NCBI GenBank assembly: GCA_964616145.1
Contig: CAZTRD010000001.1
Location: 1-64,000, forward strand
DNA: 64,000 nucleotides
Direction of reading: 5' to 3'
Source: JAQTNP01 sp964616145
Lineage (GTDB): Bacteria > Patescibacteriota > Minisyncoccia > Minisyncoccales > PEYH01
Of this stretch, positions 7,515-15,581 are shown piece after piece; position 1 is the stretch's first letter, and the number at the start of each line of letters is the position of its first letter. Position numbers and translations under genes: made by a program. A model generated the notes under the pieces. That model was not told the origin of the DNA. It did not search any database and worked only from the letters and a program-made list of their open reading frames with translations.

Positions 7515-8648
7515 ATGACTAAAAAAATACTATTTTCAATCCTGGCAATTTTTCTTTTTTTAGGATTTTTTAATCAGGCATTTGGTATAGAAAACGTAGA
7601 GATTAATTTCTTTGAAAAACCGGGCTGCCCTCATTGCAAAGACGAACAAGGATTTTTAAAGGATCTGAAAGTAAAATATCCTCAGATACAGATAAATGAA
7701 TATTCTGTTTTAGTAGAAAACAATGTAAAAAAATGGGAGGAACTATGTGTTCAGTATAATGTGGAAAAATGTTTGGGCGTTGTGCCGGTAACTTTCGTAA
7801 ATGATAAATTCTTCTTGGGATTTGATAACAAAGATGGCATGGGAAGAGAAATAGAGAATGCAGCAAGAGAGGATCTAGGGCTTCCTTCGCTGGATTCTTC
7901 TGGCGGACTATATCTTCCTATCATCGGAAGAATTGATTTAAGTAAATTCTCATTGCCAGTATTAGCTGTGGTTTTAGGATTTTTTGACGGATTCAATGTA
8001 TGCTCTTTAGGGGCGTTGGTTTTAATTTTAAGCATGATTCTTGCCTTAAAATCAAGAAGGAGAATCTTAATCTTCGGAGGGACCTTTATCATTACCACTG
8101 CTGTAATATACGGATTATTGATCTTTCTGTGGTACAAGGTGTTTTCCGTATTTGAAAACTATCTAGGAGCATTGCAGATATTGATAGGGATAATTTCTTT
8201 TGCCGGAGCTATGTATTTCTTTAGACAATTCCTTAAATTCAGGAAGCAAGGACCTGCTTGCGATATGCAGAATCGAGGAATTTCTGCAAAATTAAGCAAA
8301 CATGTTTCCAATTCTTTTGAAAAATCATTAAATACATTTGCATTAATAGGAATAGTTTTGCTTTTTGCTTTTGTCATCACCATAGTAGAATTTCCATGCT
8401 CCGCTGCCATTCCTGTAGTTTTTGCCGGAACACTAACTAATGCAAGTCTTTCTGCGGGAATGCATTTCCTATACATATTAATATATATTGTTTTCTATCT
8501 CTTGGACGAATTATTGGTTTTCCTTATCGCTGTCTTCACGATGAAGCTTTGGCTAGCTTCAAATAGGTTTGTAATCTGGAGTGCTTTAGCTACTTCAATA
8601 GTTCTTCTCTTAATGTCCGGCTACTATATCCTCGGATTAATTTCTTAA
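7515..8648 (+). CDS. Thioredoxin-like domain fused to a CcdA/DsbD-type transmembrane electron carrier
   Basis: The protein probably moves reducing or oxidising equivalents across the membrane for disulfide handling outside the cell. Residues 1-24 look like a signal peptide. Residues 27-125 form a glutaredoxin/thioredoxin-like domain with CPHC (C38, C41) and the cis-Pro region VVPVTFVN. After a linker come about six membrane helices with the paired membrane cysteines C163 (DGFNVCSLG) and C295 (VEFPCSAAIP) expected of the CcdA/DsbD core. The order soluble domain first, then core, differs from CcdA, which is core only. Several proteins in this window are secreted and cysteine-rich and could be its clients. 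Confidence 0.85.
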   Translation: MTKKILFSILAIFLFLGFFNQAFGIENVEINFFEKPGCPHCKDEQGFLKDLKVKYPQIQINEYSVLVENNVKKWEELCVQYNVEKCLGVVPVTFVNDKFFLGFDNKDGMGREIENAAREDLGLPSLDSSGGLYLPIIGRIDLSKFSLPVLAVVLGFFDGFNVCSLGALVLILSMILALKSRRRILIFGGTFIITTAVIYGLLIFLWYKVFSVFENYLGALQILIGIISFAGAMYFFRQFLKFRKQGPACDMQNRGISAKLSKHVSNSFEKSLNTFALIGIVLLFAFVITIVEFPCSAAIPVVFAGTLTNASLSAGMHFLYILIYIVFYLLDELLVFLIAVFTMKLWLASNRFVIWSALATSIVLLLMSGYYILGLIS

Positions 8649-8685
8649 AAGAAAAAGGGGGCTCGTGCACAAATGCCGAGACCCC
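8646..8685 (-). terminator. Terminator of the GC-rich minus-strand transcript
   Basis: On the minus strand GGGG and CTCG pair with CGAG and CCCC (8657-8685, one mismatch between the two blocks), followed by C, five T, C, four T. This fits intrinsic termination of a minus-strand RNA running from the GC-rich island toward the disulfide carrier gene. Confidence 0.6.
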
Positions 8686-8888
8686 GTTGCCATGGGGGGG
8701 GCAGAGTTCTCTCTCTTGTCGTGCTCTTCTCTCCGCCGCGAAGGTTTGACGTGACAAGGAGAAGGCGGTCTCAGCCCCCCGAATAACGCGTGGGTCGTGG
8801 ATTCCACCGACGCGTTGGTCCCTTCTTGGCCGGGACCCACCAATGTGCTCGTCCCCGGACGAGCGGTTGTCGTTCTCGTCGTCTAAGG
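8649..8888 (-). ncRNA. GC-rich island, possible structured RNA
   Basis: This segment of about 240 bases is far richer in G and C than its surroundings and contains no convincing protein gene. On the minus strand it can form several strong hairpins: GCTCGTC/GACGAGC around 8850-8870, GGTCCC/GGGACC around 8813-8840, ACGCGT pairs around 8783-8815, and a long-range GGGGGGC/GCCCCCC closure. It ends in an intrinsic terminator. It lies downstream of the 3' end of tRNA-Pro, beyond that gene's own terminator. I looked for hallmarks of tmRNA, SRP RNA and RNase P RNA and found none. A 68-codon frame on the minus strand (8637-8843) has no family features. Confidence 0.4.
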
Positions 8889-8904
8889 TATATCAATATG
8901 GTAA

Positions 8905-8937
8905 TAAAAAGAAGGGACCTTGTAAAGACCCTTTTTG
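8905..8937 (-). terminator. Terminator after cca and tRNA-Pro
   Basis: AAGGG/CCCTT stem with an inner CTT/AAG pairing, followed on the minus strand by C and five T. It lies 7 bases past the tRNA-Pro 3' end. The opposite strand also has five T, so it may work in both directions. Confidence 0.65.
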
Positions 8938-8943
8938 ATTTTG

Positions 8944-9014
8944 TCGGGGTGCAGAGATTTGAACTCTGACTAAATCCTCCCGAAGGACTCGTGCTACCGT
9001 TACACTACACCCCG
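8944..9014 (-). tRNA. tRNA-Pro (anticodon CGG)
   Basis: The 71-base cloverleaf has acceptor CGGGGTG/CACCCCG, D-stem GTGT/GCAC, anticodon stem AGTCC/GGATT with loop TTCGGGA, and T-stem CAGAG/CTCTG. The discriminator is A and CCA is not encoded. It starts 5 bases after the stop of cca on the same strand, so the tRNA and its maturation enzyme are probably in one transcript. Confidence 0.92.
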
Positions 9015-9019
9015 GAAAA

Positions 9020-10480
9020 TTAAGAGACCCAATATTTCTGCTTGGTCATTTCATCTCTTTTTCCAACTACCTGTCCGATTTTATCTTTAGCAATTTTTGA
9101 AAGTTTTCCTAATCTCTGCTCATCTATCTGTCCTAATTCTTTTATTTTAGATTCTAAGTATTTCTTATCATTATTCTTCGGATCATTTAAAACTTCGGAT
9201 AATAGAATGCTTAAAATCCAACCTATTCTCGGACCAGGAGATGTTTTTAATATCTCCATTATATCTTTTCCATCTATTTTCAATTTTGAAGCATCTATTG
9301 GATCTTGAGAAACTTTTTCAACTATATACATGAAATGCCTTAATTTGTATGGCATTGCTTTCGGACAGCCAGAACCAATCCTATCACAAGTTCTTAATTG
9401 AACAAGTTCGTCCAGATTTTCTTTTCCTACATTTAACAACAGGCGCCTGACAGATGATTCTGTCACTTCTTGAGCATCATAGTAGAAAAGATGATAGCGG
9501 ACAAGCTTTACAATCTTTTCTATTTCTTTATTGGAAAATCTTAAACGGATAAGAATTTGCTTGGTCATTTTGGCTCCCATTGTTTCATGGCCGTAGAAAG
9601 TGGAATCCTTCCCTTTCCCTGCTTTAGTTCTTGGCTTGGCAACATCATGCAATAAAGCTGAAATCCTTACATACTTGTTATATTCTTTCTGAGCTGCGTA
9701 ATCTAAAGACCTTAAAGAATGATCATATACATCATATAAATGATGCTTATTCTGTCCTACCTTATATCCTTCCAACAATTCAGGAATAACATGCTTTAAT
9801 AATTCTGTTTCTCTCAATAATTCTATTCCTGAAGATGGATTCTTTGACATTATTAATTTTACGAATTCATCCCTTATTCTTTCTTGAGAAACGTGTTTCA
9901 AAAGAGATGAGTTGTCTTTGATTGCTTTATAGGTTTTAGTTTCTATCTTAAAATCCAAAGCGGCTGCTAATCTTACAGCTCTCATCAAGCGCAAAGCATC
10001 TTCTTTAAATCTATGATCAGGGTTTCCAACTGCTTTGATTATTTTGGCTTTTAAATCCTTCTGGCCCGAGAAAGGATCTATTATCTCCCATTTATTATCC
10101 TTGAGTTTTAAAGCGATGGCGTTGATCGTGAAATCTCTTCTGGATAGATCCGCTTCTATTGTTTCTGCCCAAGACACCTTATCAGGATGTCTTTTGTCTG
10201 TATATTTCTCTTCTGTCCTGAAAGTGGTAATTTCTATCTCTTTTAAGTTTTCTTCTTTGCTTTTGGTAAAAACCCTGACTGTGCCAAAAGTGTTGTCTGT
10301 GTAATTTTTAGGGAATATTTTAGAAATCTCTTCGGGAGTGGCTGATGTTGTAATATCCCAGTCATTAGGAGTGACATTTTGTAAATAGTCCCTTACGCAT
10401 CCGCCAACGATAAAGGCCTGGAATTTTTTCTTTTCCAATTTCCCTATTATTTCTATTATTTCCTTCGGAACTTTCATCAT
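9020..10480 (-). CDS. cca: CCA-adding tRNA nucleotidyltransferase with HD domain
   Basis: The enzyme adds the 3' CCA to tRNAs without a template. The 486-residue protein has the class II nucleotidyltransferase head VGGCVRDYLQ and the metal-binding NDWDITT (D40, D42), the RRDFTINA motif (about 118), the RNA-binding region with EDALRLMRAVRLAA, and an HD domain with LLHDVAKP and FYGHETMG. Two Met codons in a row start the frame, at 10480 and 10477. A promoter with -10 TAAAAT ends 5 or 8 bases before them, so the mRNA is probably leaderless. None of the five tRNA genes in the window encodes CCA, so this activity is needed. Confidence 0.93.
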   Translation of the reverse strand: MMKVPKEIIEIIGKLEKKKFQAFIVGGCVRDYLQNVTPNDWDITTSATPEEISKIFPKNYTDNTFGTVRVFTKSKEENLKEIEITTFRTEEKYTDKRHPDKVSWAETIEADLSRRDFTINAIALKLKDNKWEIIDPFSGQKDLKAKIIKAVGNPDHRFKEDALRLMRAVRLAAALDFKIETKTYKAIKDNSSLLKHVSQERIRDEFVKLIMSKNPSSGIELLRETELLKHVIPELLEGYKVGQNKHHLYDVYDHSLRSLDYAAQKEYNKYVRISALLHDVAKPRTKAGKGKDSTFYGHETMGAKMTKQILIRLRFSNKEIEKIVKLVRYHLFYYDAQEVTESSVRRLLLNVGKENLDELVQLRTCDRIGSGCPKAMPYKLRHFMYIVEKVSQDPIDASKLKIDGKDIMEILKTSPGPRIGWILSILLSEVLNDPKNNDKKYLESKIKELGQIDEQRLGKLSKIAKDKIGQVVGKRDEMTKQKYWVS

Positions 10481-10485
10481 GTTGA

Positions 10486-10514
10486 ATTTTAGAATAAAAT
10501 TTGCGATTTATCAA
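10486..10514 (-). promoter_or_regulatory. Promoter of cca
   Basis: Minus strand: TTGATA (10509-10514), 17 bp, TAAAAT (10486-10491). Only 5 bases separate the -10 box from the first ATG. Confidence 0.7.
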
Positions 10515-10540
10515 TGAATTTGCTAATATTATTGTAATAT

Positions 10541-10614
10541 GCCCCCGTAGCTCAACTGGATAGAGCGTGTGGCTTCGGACCATAAGGTTGAGGGTTCGAG
10601 CCCTTCCGGGGGCA
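10541..10614 (+). tRNA. tRNA-Arg (anticodon TCG)
   Basis: The 74-base cloverleaf has acceptor GCCCCCG/CGGGGGC, D-arm GCTC AACTGGATA GAGC, anticodon stem TGTGG/CCATA with loop CTTCGGA, and T-stem GAGGG/CCCTT with one wobble pair. The discriminator is A and CCA is not encoded. It ends 10 bases before the next gene on the same strand. Confidence 0.92.
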
Positions 10615-10624
10615 CAATAAAATC

Positions 10625-11452
10625 ATGAAAAAAATACTTATTGCATTATTCATAACTATTATTCTTGGTTCTGTTTTATTGCCGGTTTTTAATATAAATG
10701 CGGCAGACGATCCTTGTGCATATAGTGGAAAGGATCAATTGTCTTGCTCTTACGTAGATGGAGATGGGGTAACTCGCACGGCGACATACAAGCCAGGGGG
10801 AAGGTGTAGCTTATGTTGCAAAAAAGCTGGTTTAATGGTGTGTGGCTGGCCAGGATGTGAATGTCGTCTTTGCGACTTTTTTATACTGATAGACCATTTA
10901 ATTGATTTTGCAATCTTAAAAATTGCTCCCATTGCTGCTGTACTTTTGATAATAATAGGCGGAGTCATGTTTATGATAAGCAGTGGAGATCCAGGGAAGG
11001 TGACAAGGGCTAAAAACATAATTATTTCTGTGGTTATGGGACTTGCCATTATATATAGTTCGTATATGATTGTGGGATTAATCCTAAAAAGCGTGGGCTT
11101 GGCAGGATGGACATCGGAAATGTACGGTTCTTGGATAAACAATGGAGTATTTGAGATTGATTGTGGTGATGATAGCGGTTCTTCTGGATCAGGCAGTGGT
11201 TCTGGATCGGGAACGGGTAGTGGTGCCTCTGGGTCTGGATCAGGCAGTGGTTCTGGAGCAGGAAGCGGAGCTGACGATATTACTACTTTTTGCAATAGTT
11301 TTACCGCAGAAGAGAAAAAATCTTGCAATATTTATACTCGTAACAAAATGAGCGAATGCGCCAATAATCCTTGCCATGCTAATAGCGATTCTACCGGAAG
11401 GTGTTATCCAGAAAGAAATGGTTCTCTCTGGAGGTGTATTGATGTTAATTAG
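10625..11452 (+). CDS. VirB2/TrbC-like two-helix membrane protein with Gly-Ser linker and Cys-rich domains
   Basis: The 275-residue protein has a signal peptide (1-26), a short cysteine-rich exported segment (CSLCCKKAG, CGWPGCECRLC), then two membrane helices separated by ISSGDPGKVTRAKN. This helix-loop-helix block matches two other proteins in the window (27158-30346 and 30355-32103) and resembles VirB2-type pilins. A stretch of about 30 residues made almost only of Ser and Gly follows, then a small C-terminal domain with six cysteines. It is probably a surface or pilus subunit of the type IV secretion-like system, though it lies 10 kb from that locus and directly behind tRNA-Arg. Confidence 0.65.
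   Translation: MKKILIALFITIILGSVLLPVFNINAADDPCAYSGKDQLSCSYVDGDGVTRTATYKPGGRCSLCCKKAGLMVCGWPGCECRLCDFFILIDHLIDFAILKIAPIAAVLLIIIGGVMFMISSGDPGKVTRAKNIIISVVMGLAIIYSSYMIVGLILKSVGLAGWTSEMYGSWINNGVFEIDCGDDSGSSGSGSGSGSGTGSGASGSGSGSGSGAGSGADDITTFCNSFTAEEKKSCNIYTRNKMSECANNPCHANSDSTGRCYPERNGSLWRCIDVN
11183..11257 (+). repeat. 24-bp direct repeat inside the Gly-Ser linker
   Basis: Two identical 24-base copies (11183-11206 and 11234-11257) lie 51 bases apart in frame and encode Ser-Gly repeats. They could change in number by slippage and so vary the linker length. Confidence 0.8.
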
Positions 11453-11472
11453 GGAAATGATATAATCATTTC
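11439..11472 (+). promoter_or_regulatory. tRNA-Lys promoter overlapping a perfect inverted repeat
   Basis: TTGATG (11439-11444), 16 bp, TATAAT (11461-11466) with a TGA extension. The -10 box is at the centre of a perfect inverted repeat (GAAATGAT, 3 bases, ATCATTTC; 11454-11472). The repeat might be an operator or a weak end signal for the gene upstream. Confidence 0.6.
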
Positions 11473-11479
11473 TTGATAA

Positions 11480-11552
11480 GCCCCCATAGCTTAATCGGTA
11501 AAGCAGCTCCCTCTTAAGGAGACGACTCCAGGTTCGAGTCCCGGTGGGGGCA
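11480..11552 (+). tRNA. tRNA-Lys (anticodon CTT)
   Basis: The 73-base cloverleaf has acceptor GCCCCCA/TGGGGGC, D-stem GCTT/AAGC, anticodon loop CTCTTAA and T-loop TTCGAGT. The anticodon stem has a G-A mismatch at its outer pair and the T-stem an A-C mismatch in the middle, so this is a slightly imperfect tRNA. The discriminator is A and CCA is not encoded. Confidence 0.88.
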
Positions 11553-11611
11553 CAGATGTATTTTCTCTCTTCTTTTTAAACCACTATTTAGGTGTGGTTA
11601 AATTTTTACAC

Positions 11612-12577
11612 ATGGATTCAAAAAGAAAAAAGGTAATTGTAATGGGCGGAGGAACAGGAACTTTTACTGTTCTTTCCGGATTGAAAAGATACCCTTTAGA
11701 CCTTTCTGCTGTAGTAGCTATGGCAGATGATGGAGGATCTACCGGTGTTTTAAGAGATGAATTAGGAGTACTTCCTCCTGGAGATGTAAGACAATGCTTA
11801 GTAGCGCTATCTTCTTCTGATAAGCTGATGAGGGATTTGATAAACTACAGATTCGCTAATGGACATTTTCAGGGTCATAGTTTTGGAAATCTTTTGCTCT
11901 CTGCTTTAGAAAAAGTGACTGGAAGCTTTGATCAGGCAGTAGAAAAGGCCTCTGATATTTTAAGAATCCATGGAAAAGTAATTCCGGCTACATTAGATAA
12001 GGTAAGATTGGTAGCTGATTTAAAAGATAGAAAGATTGTAGGAGAAGGAAATATCAGCCAATCTGATTTAAACGGATTGAGAAAAATATATCTTTCTCCG
12101 AAAGCCAAGGCGAATAAAAAGGCGATTGAAGCGATTAACAGTGCTGATGCGATAATAATAGGACCTGGGAATTTCTATTCCAGCTTAATCCCTAATATGC
12201 TGGTTTCTGGAATCCCTCAAGCGATTAAGAAAAGTAAAGCGGCCAAAATATATATTTGCAACTTAATGACTAAAAGCGGTCAAACTTCTGATTTTACTGT
12301 TAAGATTTTCTCTGAAAAGATAGAAAAATACCTTGGTTGCAAGCTCAATTATGTCATTTTTAATACAAAAATCCCTGATTCTGGCTTGTTAAAAAAATAT
12401 TCTTTGGAAGGGGAAAAGATTACTATTGTAGATAAAGAACTGGATGGAAAAAAGTTCATTGGAGCTGATTTGATCAGCAGGAAATTACCAGATCTTTCCA
12501 AGCAAGACCTGCTTAAGCGCACCCTTATCCGCCATAACCCTGATAAACTAGCTAAAATCATATTAAAACTGATATAG
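11612..12577 (+). CDS. yvcK: YvcK/CofD-family protein (gluconeogenesis factor)
   Basis: YvcK proteins bind UDP-sugars and affect carbon flux and cell-wall growth in Firmicutes; they share a fold with CofD lactyl transferase. The protein has the nucleotide-binding start VIVMGGGTGTFTVLSGL, the MADDGGSTGVLRDELG motif, PPGDVRQCLVALS, and GPGNFYSSLIPNML near residue 190. I prefer the ATG at 11612 (321 residues); an in-frame GTG 18 bases upstream is also possible. The gene lies alone between tRNA-Lys and rpsO. Confidence 0.88.
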   Translation: MDSKRKKVIVMGGGTGTFTVLSGLKRYPLDLSAVVAMADDGGSTGVLRDELGVLPPGDVRQCLVALSSSDKLMRDLINYRFANGHFQGHSFGNLLLSALEKVTGSFDQAVEKASDILRIHGKVIPATLDKVRLVADLKDRKIVGEGNISQSDLNGLRKIYLSPKAKANKKAIEAINSADAIIIGPGNFYSSLIPNMLVSGIPQAIKKSKAAKIYICNLMTKSGQTSDFTVKIFSEKIEKYLGCKLNYVIFNTKIPDSGLLKKYSLEGEKITIVDKELDGKKFIGADLISRKLPDLSKQDLLKRTLIRHNPDKLAKIILKLI

Positions 12578-12578
12578 C

Positions 12579-12606
12579 TTGCTTTTTTTACAATATTTTG
12601 TATACT
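12579..12606 (+). promoter_or_regulatory. Promoter of rpsO
   Basis: TTGCTT (12579-12584), 16 bp, TATACT (12601-12606). The rpsO start codon is 19 bases further on. Confidence 0.6.
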
Positions 12607-12625
12607 ATAGAAAACAATTAAAAAT

Positions 12626-12892
12626 ATGCTTACACCAGAAGAGAAGGGAAAAATCATAGAGAAATTCAAATCTCACGATTCCGACACCGGATCCACAGAA
12701 ATCCAGGTTGCTCTTTTAACCGAAGAGATAAAAAGGCTTCTTTTGCATTTAAAAAAGAATCCTAAAGATATCTTTTCTAAAAGAGGACTTTTGAAGATGG
12801 TCACTCAGAGAAGAAGACTTTTGAAATATCTGAAAACCCAGAGTACTAGAAGCTATAATTCTTTGATAAAGAAATTAGGCATAAAAAAATAA
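12626..12892 (+). CDS. rpsO: 30S ribosomal protein S15
   Basis: S15 binds 16S rRNA early in 30S assembly. The 88-residue protein has the family core HDSDTGSTEIQVALLTEEI, the LLHLKKNPKDIFSKRGLLKMV region and a C-terminal LIKKLGIKK. Length and motifs are normal. It starts a row with a NYN-domain gene, pnp and a large coiled-coil gene, with gaps of only a few bases. rpsO next to pnp is common in bacteria. Confidence 0.97.
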   Translation: MLTPEEKGKIIEKFKSHDSDTGSTEIQVALLTEEIKRLLLHLKKNPKDIFSKRGLLKMVTQRRRLLKYLKTQSTRSYNSLIKKLGIKK

Positions 12893-12893
12893 A

Positions 12894-13400
12894 ATGGTCT
12901 CTTTAAAGCATAAAGACCAAAGGGTAGCAGTTTTAATTGATACCCAGAATCTTTACTACTCAGCTAAAAATCTTTTCGACGCTAAAGTTAACTTCAAGTC
13001 AGTACTGGAAACAGCTCTTGCATCCAGAAAGCTTATCCGGGCTTTTGCCTATGTTGTTCAGACGAAAACAAGGGAAGAACAACCGTTTTTTGATGCTTTG
13101 GCCAATCTCGGGATAGAAACCAGGGTAAGGCCTTTGCAGGAATTCTACGGAGGATTAAAGAAAGCTGACTGGGATGTCGGCATAGTAATAGATGCGATAA
13201 GGGTGGCCAATAGCGTAGATGTGATAGTTTTGGCTTCCGGAGATGGGGATTTCATACCTCTTTTGGAATATCTCAGAAATCAAGGGAAAAGAGTAGAAGT
13301 AATAGCATTCGGGAAATCCACTTCTTCTCTCATCAAGGAAGCGGCAGATGAATTCATTAACATAGAAGACAATCCAAAACAATATTTGATAAATAAATAA
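12894..13400 (+). CDS. NYN-domain (LabA/DUF88-like) putative RNase
   Basis: The 168-residue protein is a single NYN (PIN-like) nuclease domain. The acidic residues expected to bind metal are visible: D16 in VAVLIDTQNLYYSA, D94 and D100 in ADWDVGIVID, and D117 and D119 in LASGDGDFIPLL. The C-terminal part has the typical SLIKEAADEFINI. It is squeezed between rpsO (1 bp) and pnp (4 bp), both involved in RNA handling, so a role in RNA turnover or maturation is a fair inference. The target is unknown. Confidence 0.85.
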   Translation: MVSLKHKDQRVAVLIDTQNLYYSAKNLFDAKVNFKSVLETALASRKLIRAFAYVVQTKTREEQPFFDALANLGIETRVRPLQEFYGGLKKADWDVGIVIDAIRVANSVDVIVLASGDGDFIPLLEYLRNQGKRVEVIAFGKSTSSLIKEAADEFINIEDNPKQYLINK

Positions 13401-13404
13401 ACAT

Positions 13405-15579
13405 ATGGAACATAAATTAGAAATTGCAGGAAAAACTTTTTTTATTAATTTAGAAAACCTAGCAGAACAAGCCAATGGCGCTGTTTTTGTAAGGCACAAT
13501 GATACTTTGGTAATGGCCACTGCAACAATGGCTCCAAAAGATATTGAGGGTCAGGATTTTTTTCCTTTGACTGTTGATTTTGAAGAGAAATTCTATGCTG
13601 CCGGGAAAATTCTTGGTTCAAGATTTGTAAGAAGAGAAGGAAAGCCGTCTGATGAAGCTATTCTCACTGGCAGATTTATTGATAGAGCGATAAGGCCGTT
13701 GTTTCCAAAAAACCTTAAAAGAGAAGTACAGGTAATTGTTGGCTGCTATTCTTTTGATGAGGAAAATGATCCAGACATGGCAGGAATGATTGCTGCTTCT
13801 CTGGCCCTGGGAATTTCAGATATTCCATGGGACGGACCAATTGCTCCGATAAGGATAAGCAAAGTGAACGGAAATTTAATCACCAATCCAACATACAAAG
13901 AAAGAGAGGAGGCATCATATGATTTGGCTTTCAGCGCAGTAGAGGAAAATGGAGAGATCGGATTTAATATGATTGAAGGCCAGGGAAATGAAATCCAGGA
14001 ACAAGATGTTTTGGAGGCCTTAGAGATTTCAAAAAATGATTTACGAAAGATTCTAGATTTCCAAAAAGAAATAGTTCAGAAATATGGAAAAGCAAAAACA
14101 ATAATCCCTGAGAAAAATATTTCTGAAGAATTAAAGAAGACTGTTAAGAAATACAGATCTGAAATGGAGGATGCAATGTTTAAAGCTCCAAGCGTGGAGA
14201 ATAAATCTGAGATGCAGGAATTGCAGGATAGAATAATATTAGATGTTAAAGATAATTTCGGAGCAGAAAATATTGGAATTGCCAAAGATTTAATTGAAGA
14301 AGAATTAGAAGATCTTTTTAATATTAATGTAATTGAAAAAGAAAAGAGGCCCGATGGAAGAAAGTTTGATCAGATAAGGCCTTTGGAAATGAGGGTTGAG
14401 ATTCTTCCAAGAACTCATGGCTCTGGGCTTTTTATCAGAGGAAAAACCAAGGCTTTATCCAATGTAACTCTTGGTTCTCCCAGCGATCAGAAATTAGTGG
14501 AAGGAATGGAAATCAGGGGGAAAAAGAGATTTATGCATCATTACAATTTCCCTCCGTTCTGTTCAGGAGAAGTAAAACCATTGAGAGGCCCTGGCAGAAG
14601 GGAGATAGGCCATGGCATGTTAGCGGAGAAAGCGCTTTTTCCACTTGTTCCAAATTTTGAGAATTTCCCTTATACTATAAGAATAGTAACAGAAATTCTT
14701 TCTTCTAATGGTTCGACCTCAATGGCGTCTGTTTCAGCTTCAACATTGGCCTTGATGGATGCCGGGGTTCCTATATTAAAACCAGCTGCAGGAATTTCTG
14801 TAGGACTGGCAAAAGTCAAAGATAAATACAAATTGCTTTGCGATATTCAGGGGCCAGAAGATCATTACGGAGATATGGATTTTAAGGTGGCTGGCACGAG
14901 AGATGGAATCACTGCCATCCAGATGGATATTAAAACAAGAAGCATAAGTACGGAAATCGCCAAAGAAGCTTTGGAGATTGCTAAGACTGCCCGATACCAA
15001 ATTCTTGATCTGACGGAAAAAACAATAGCTGCCCCCAGGACTAATGTATCCCAATATGCTCCCAAGATCTTCAGAATTAGTATAAATCCTGATAAAATAG
15101 GAAGTGTGATCGGCCCGGGAGGAAGAATCATAAATGAGATTATTGATAAATGCGAAGTAGCCATAGATATAGAGGAAGACGGAAATGTGTTCGTATCGTC
15201 TGCTTCTGACGATTCGGCTCAAAAAGCTATTGAATGGATTAAAAATATTACAAGAGAGATAAAGGTAGGAGAAGTGTTCCAGGGAAAAGTTGCCAGAATT
15301 CTTGATTTCGGAGCGATAGTCCAAATACTTCCAGACAAAGATGGAATGGTCCACATATCTCAACTTGCCCCATACAGGGTGAATAGGGTTGAGGATATCG
15401 TAAAAGTCGGGCAAATGATTCCTGTCAAAGTGATAAGCGTGGATGAATCGGGAAAGATAGGGCTGTCTTTAAAAGAACTCTCCCATCCCGGAAGTAATGA
15501 TGTTTCAGGACCAACTTCTCCTAAAAAAGATTTTCCCGAGCACAGACAAAAACCAGGTTTCTTTAGAAAAAGACAATAA
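13405..15579 (+). CDS. pnp: Polyribonucleotide nucleotidyltransferase (PNPase)
   Basis: PNPase degrades RNA 3' to 5' with phosphate. The 724-residue protein has two RNase PH domains (about 10-230 and 310-540) joined by the alpha-helical linker, then a KH domain with IGSVIGPGGRIINEI (about 568-582) and an S1 domain (GEVFQGKVARILDFGAIVQI onward). The active-site regions FCSGEVKPLRGPGRREIGHG and the DIQGPEDHYGDMDFKVAGT stretch are intact. The C-terminal tail is basic. All domains are complete, so it should be active. Confidence 0.97.
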   Translation: MEHKLEIAGKTFFINLENLAEQANGAVFVRHNDTLVMATATMAPKDIEGQDFFPLTVDFEEKFYAAGKILGSRFVRREGKPSDEAILTGRFIDRAIRPLFPKNLKREVQVIVGCYSFDEENDPDMAGMIAASLALGISDIPWDGPIAPIRISKVNGNLITNPTYKEREEASYDLAFSAVEENGEIGFNMIEGQGNEIQEQDVLEALEISKNDLRKILDFQKEIVQKYGKAKTIIPEKNISEELKKTVKKYRSEMEDAMFKAPSVENKSEMQELQDRIILDVKDNFGAENIGIAKDLIEEELEDLFNINVIEKEKRPDGRKFDQIRPLEMRVEILPRTHGSGLFIRGKTKALSNVTLGSPSDQKLVEGMEIRGKKRFMHHYNFPPFCSGEVKPLRGPGRREIGHGMLAEKALFPLVPNFENFPYTIRIVTEILSSNGSTSMASVSASTLALMDAGVPILKPAAGISVGLAKVKDKYKLLCDIQGPEDHYGDMDFKVAGTRDGITAIQMDIKTRSISTEIAKEALEIAKTARYQILDLTEKTIAAPRTNVSQYAPKIFRISINPDKIGSVIGPGGRIINEIIDKCEVAIDIEEDGNVFVSSASDDSAQKAIEWIKNITREIKVGEVFQGKVARILDFGAIVQILPDKDGMVHISQLAPYRVNRVEDIVKVGQMIPVKVISVDESGKIGLSLKELSHPGSNDVSGPTSPKKDFPEHRQKPGFFRKRQ

Positions 15580-15581
15580 AT

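Noticed and set aside
8637..8843. A 68-residue minus-strand protein gene in the GC-rich island.
   Set aside because: It has no recognisable motif, runs over the terminator hairpin and into the end of the disulfide carrier gene, and has no clear ribosome site.
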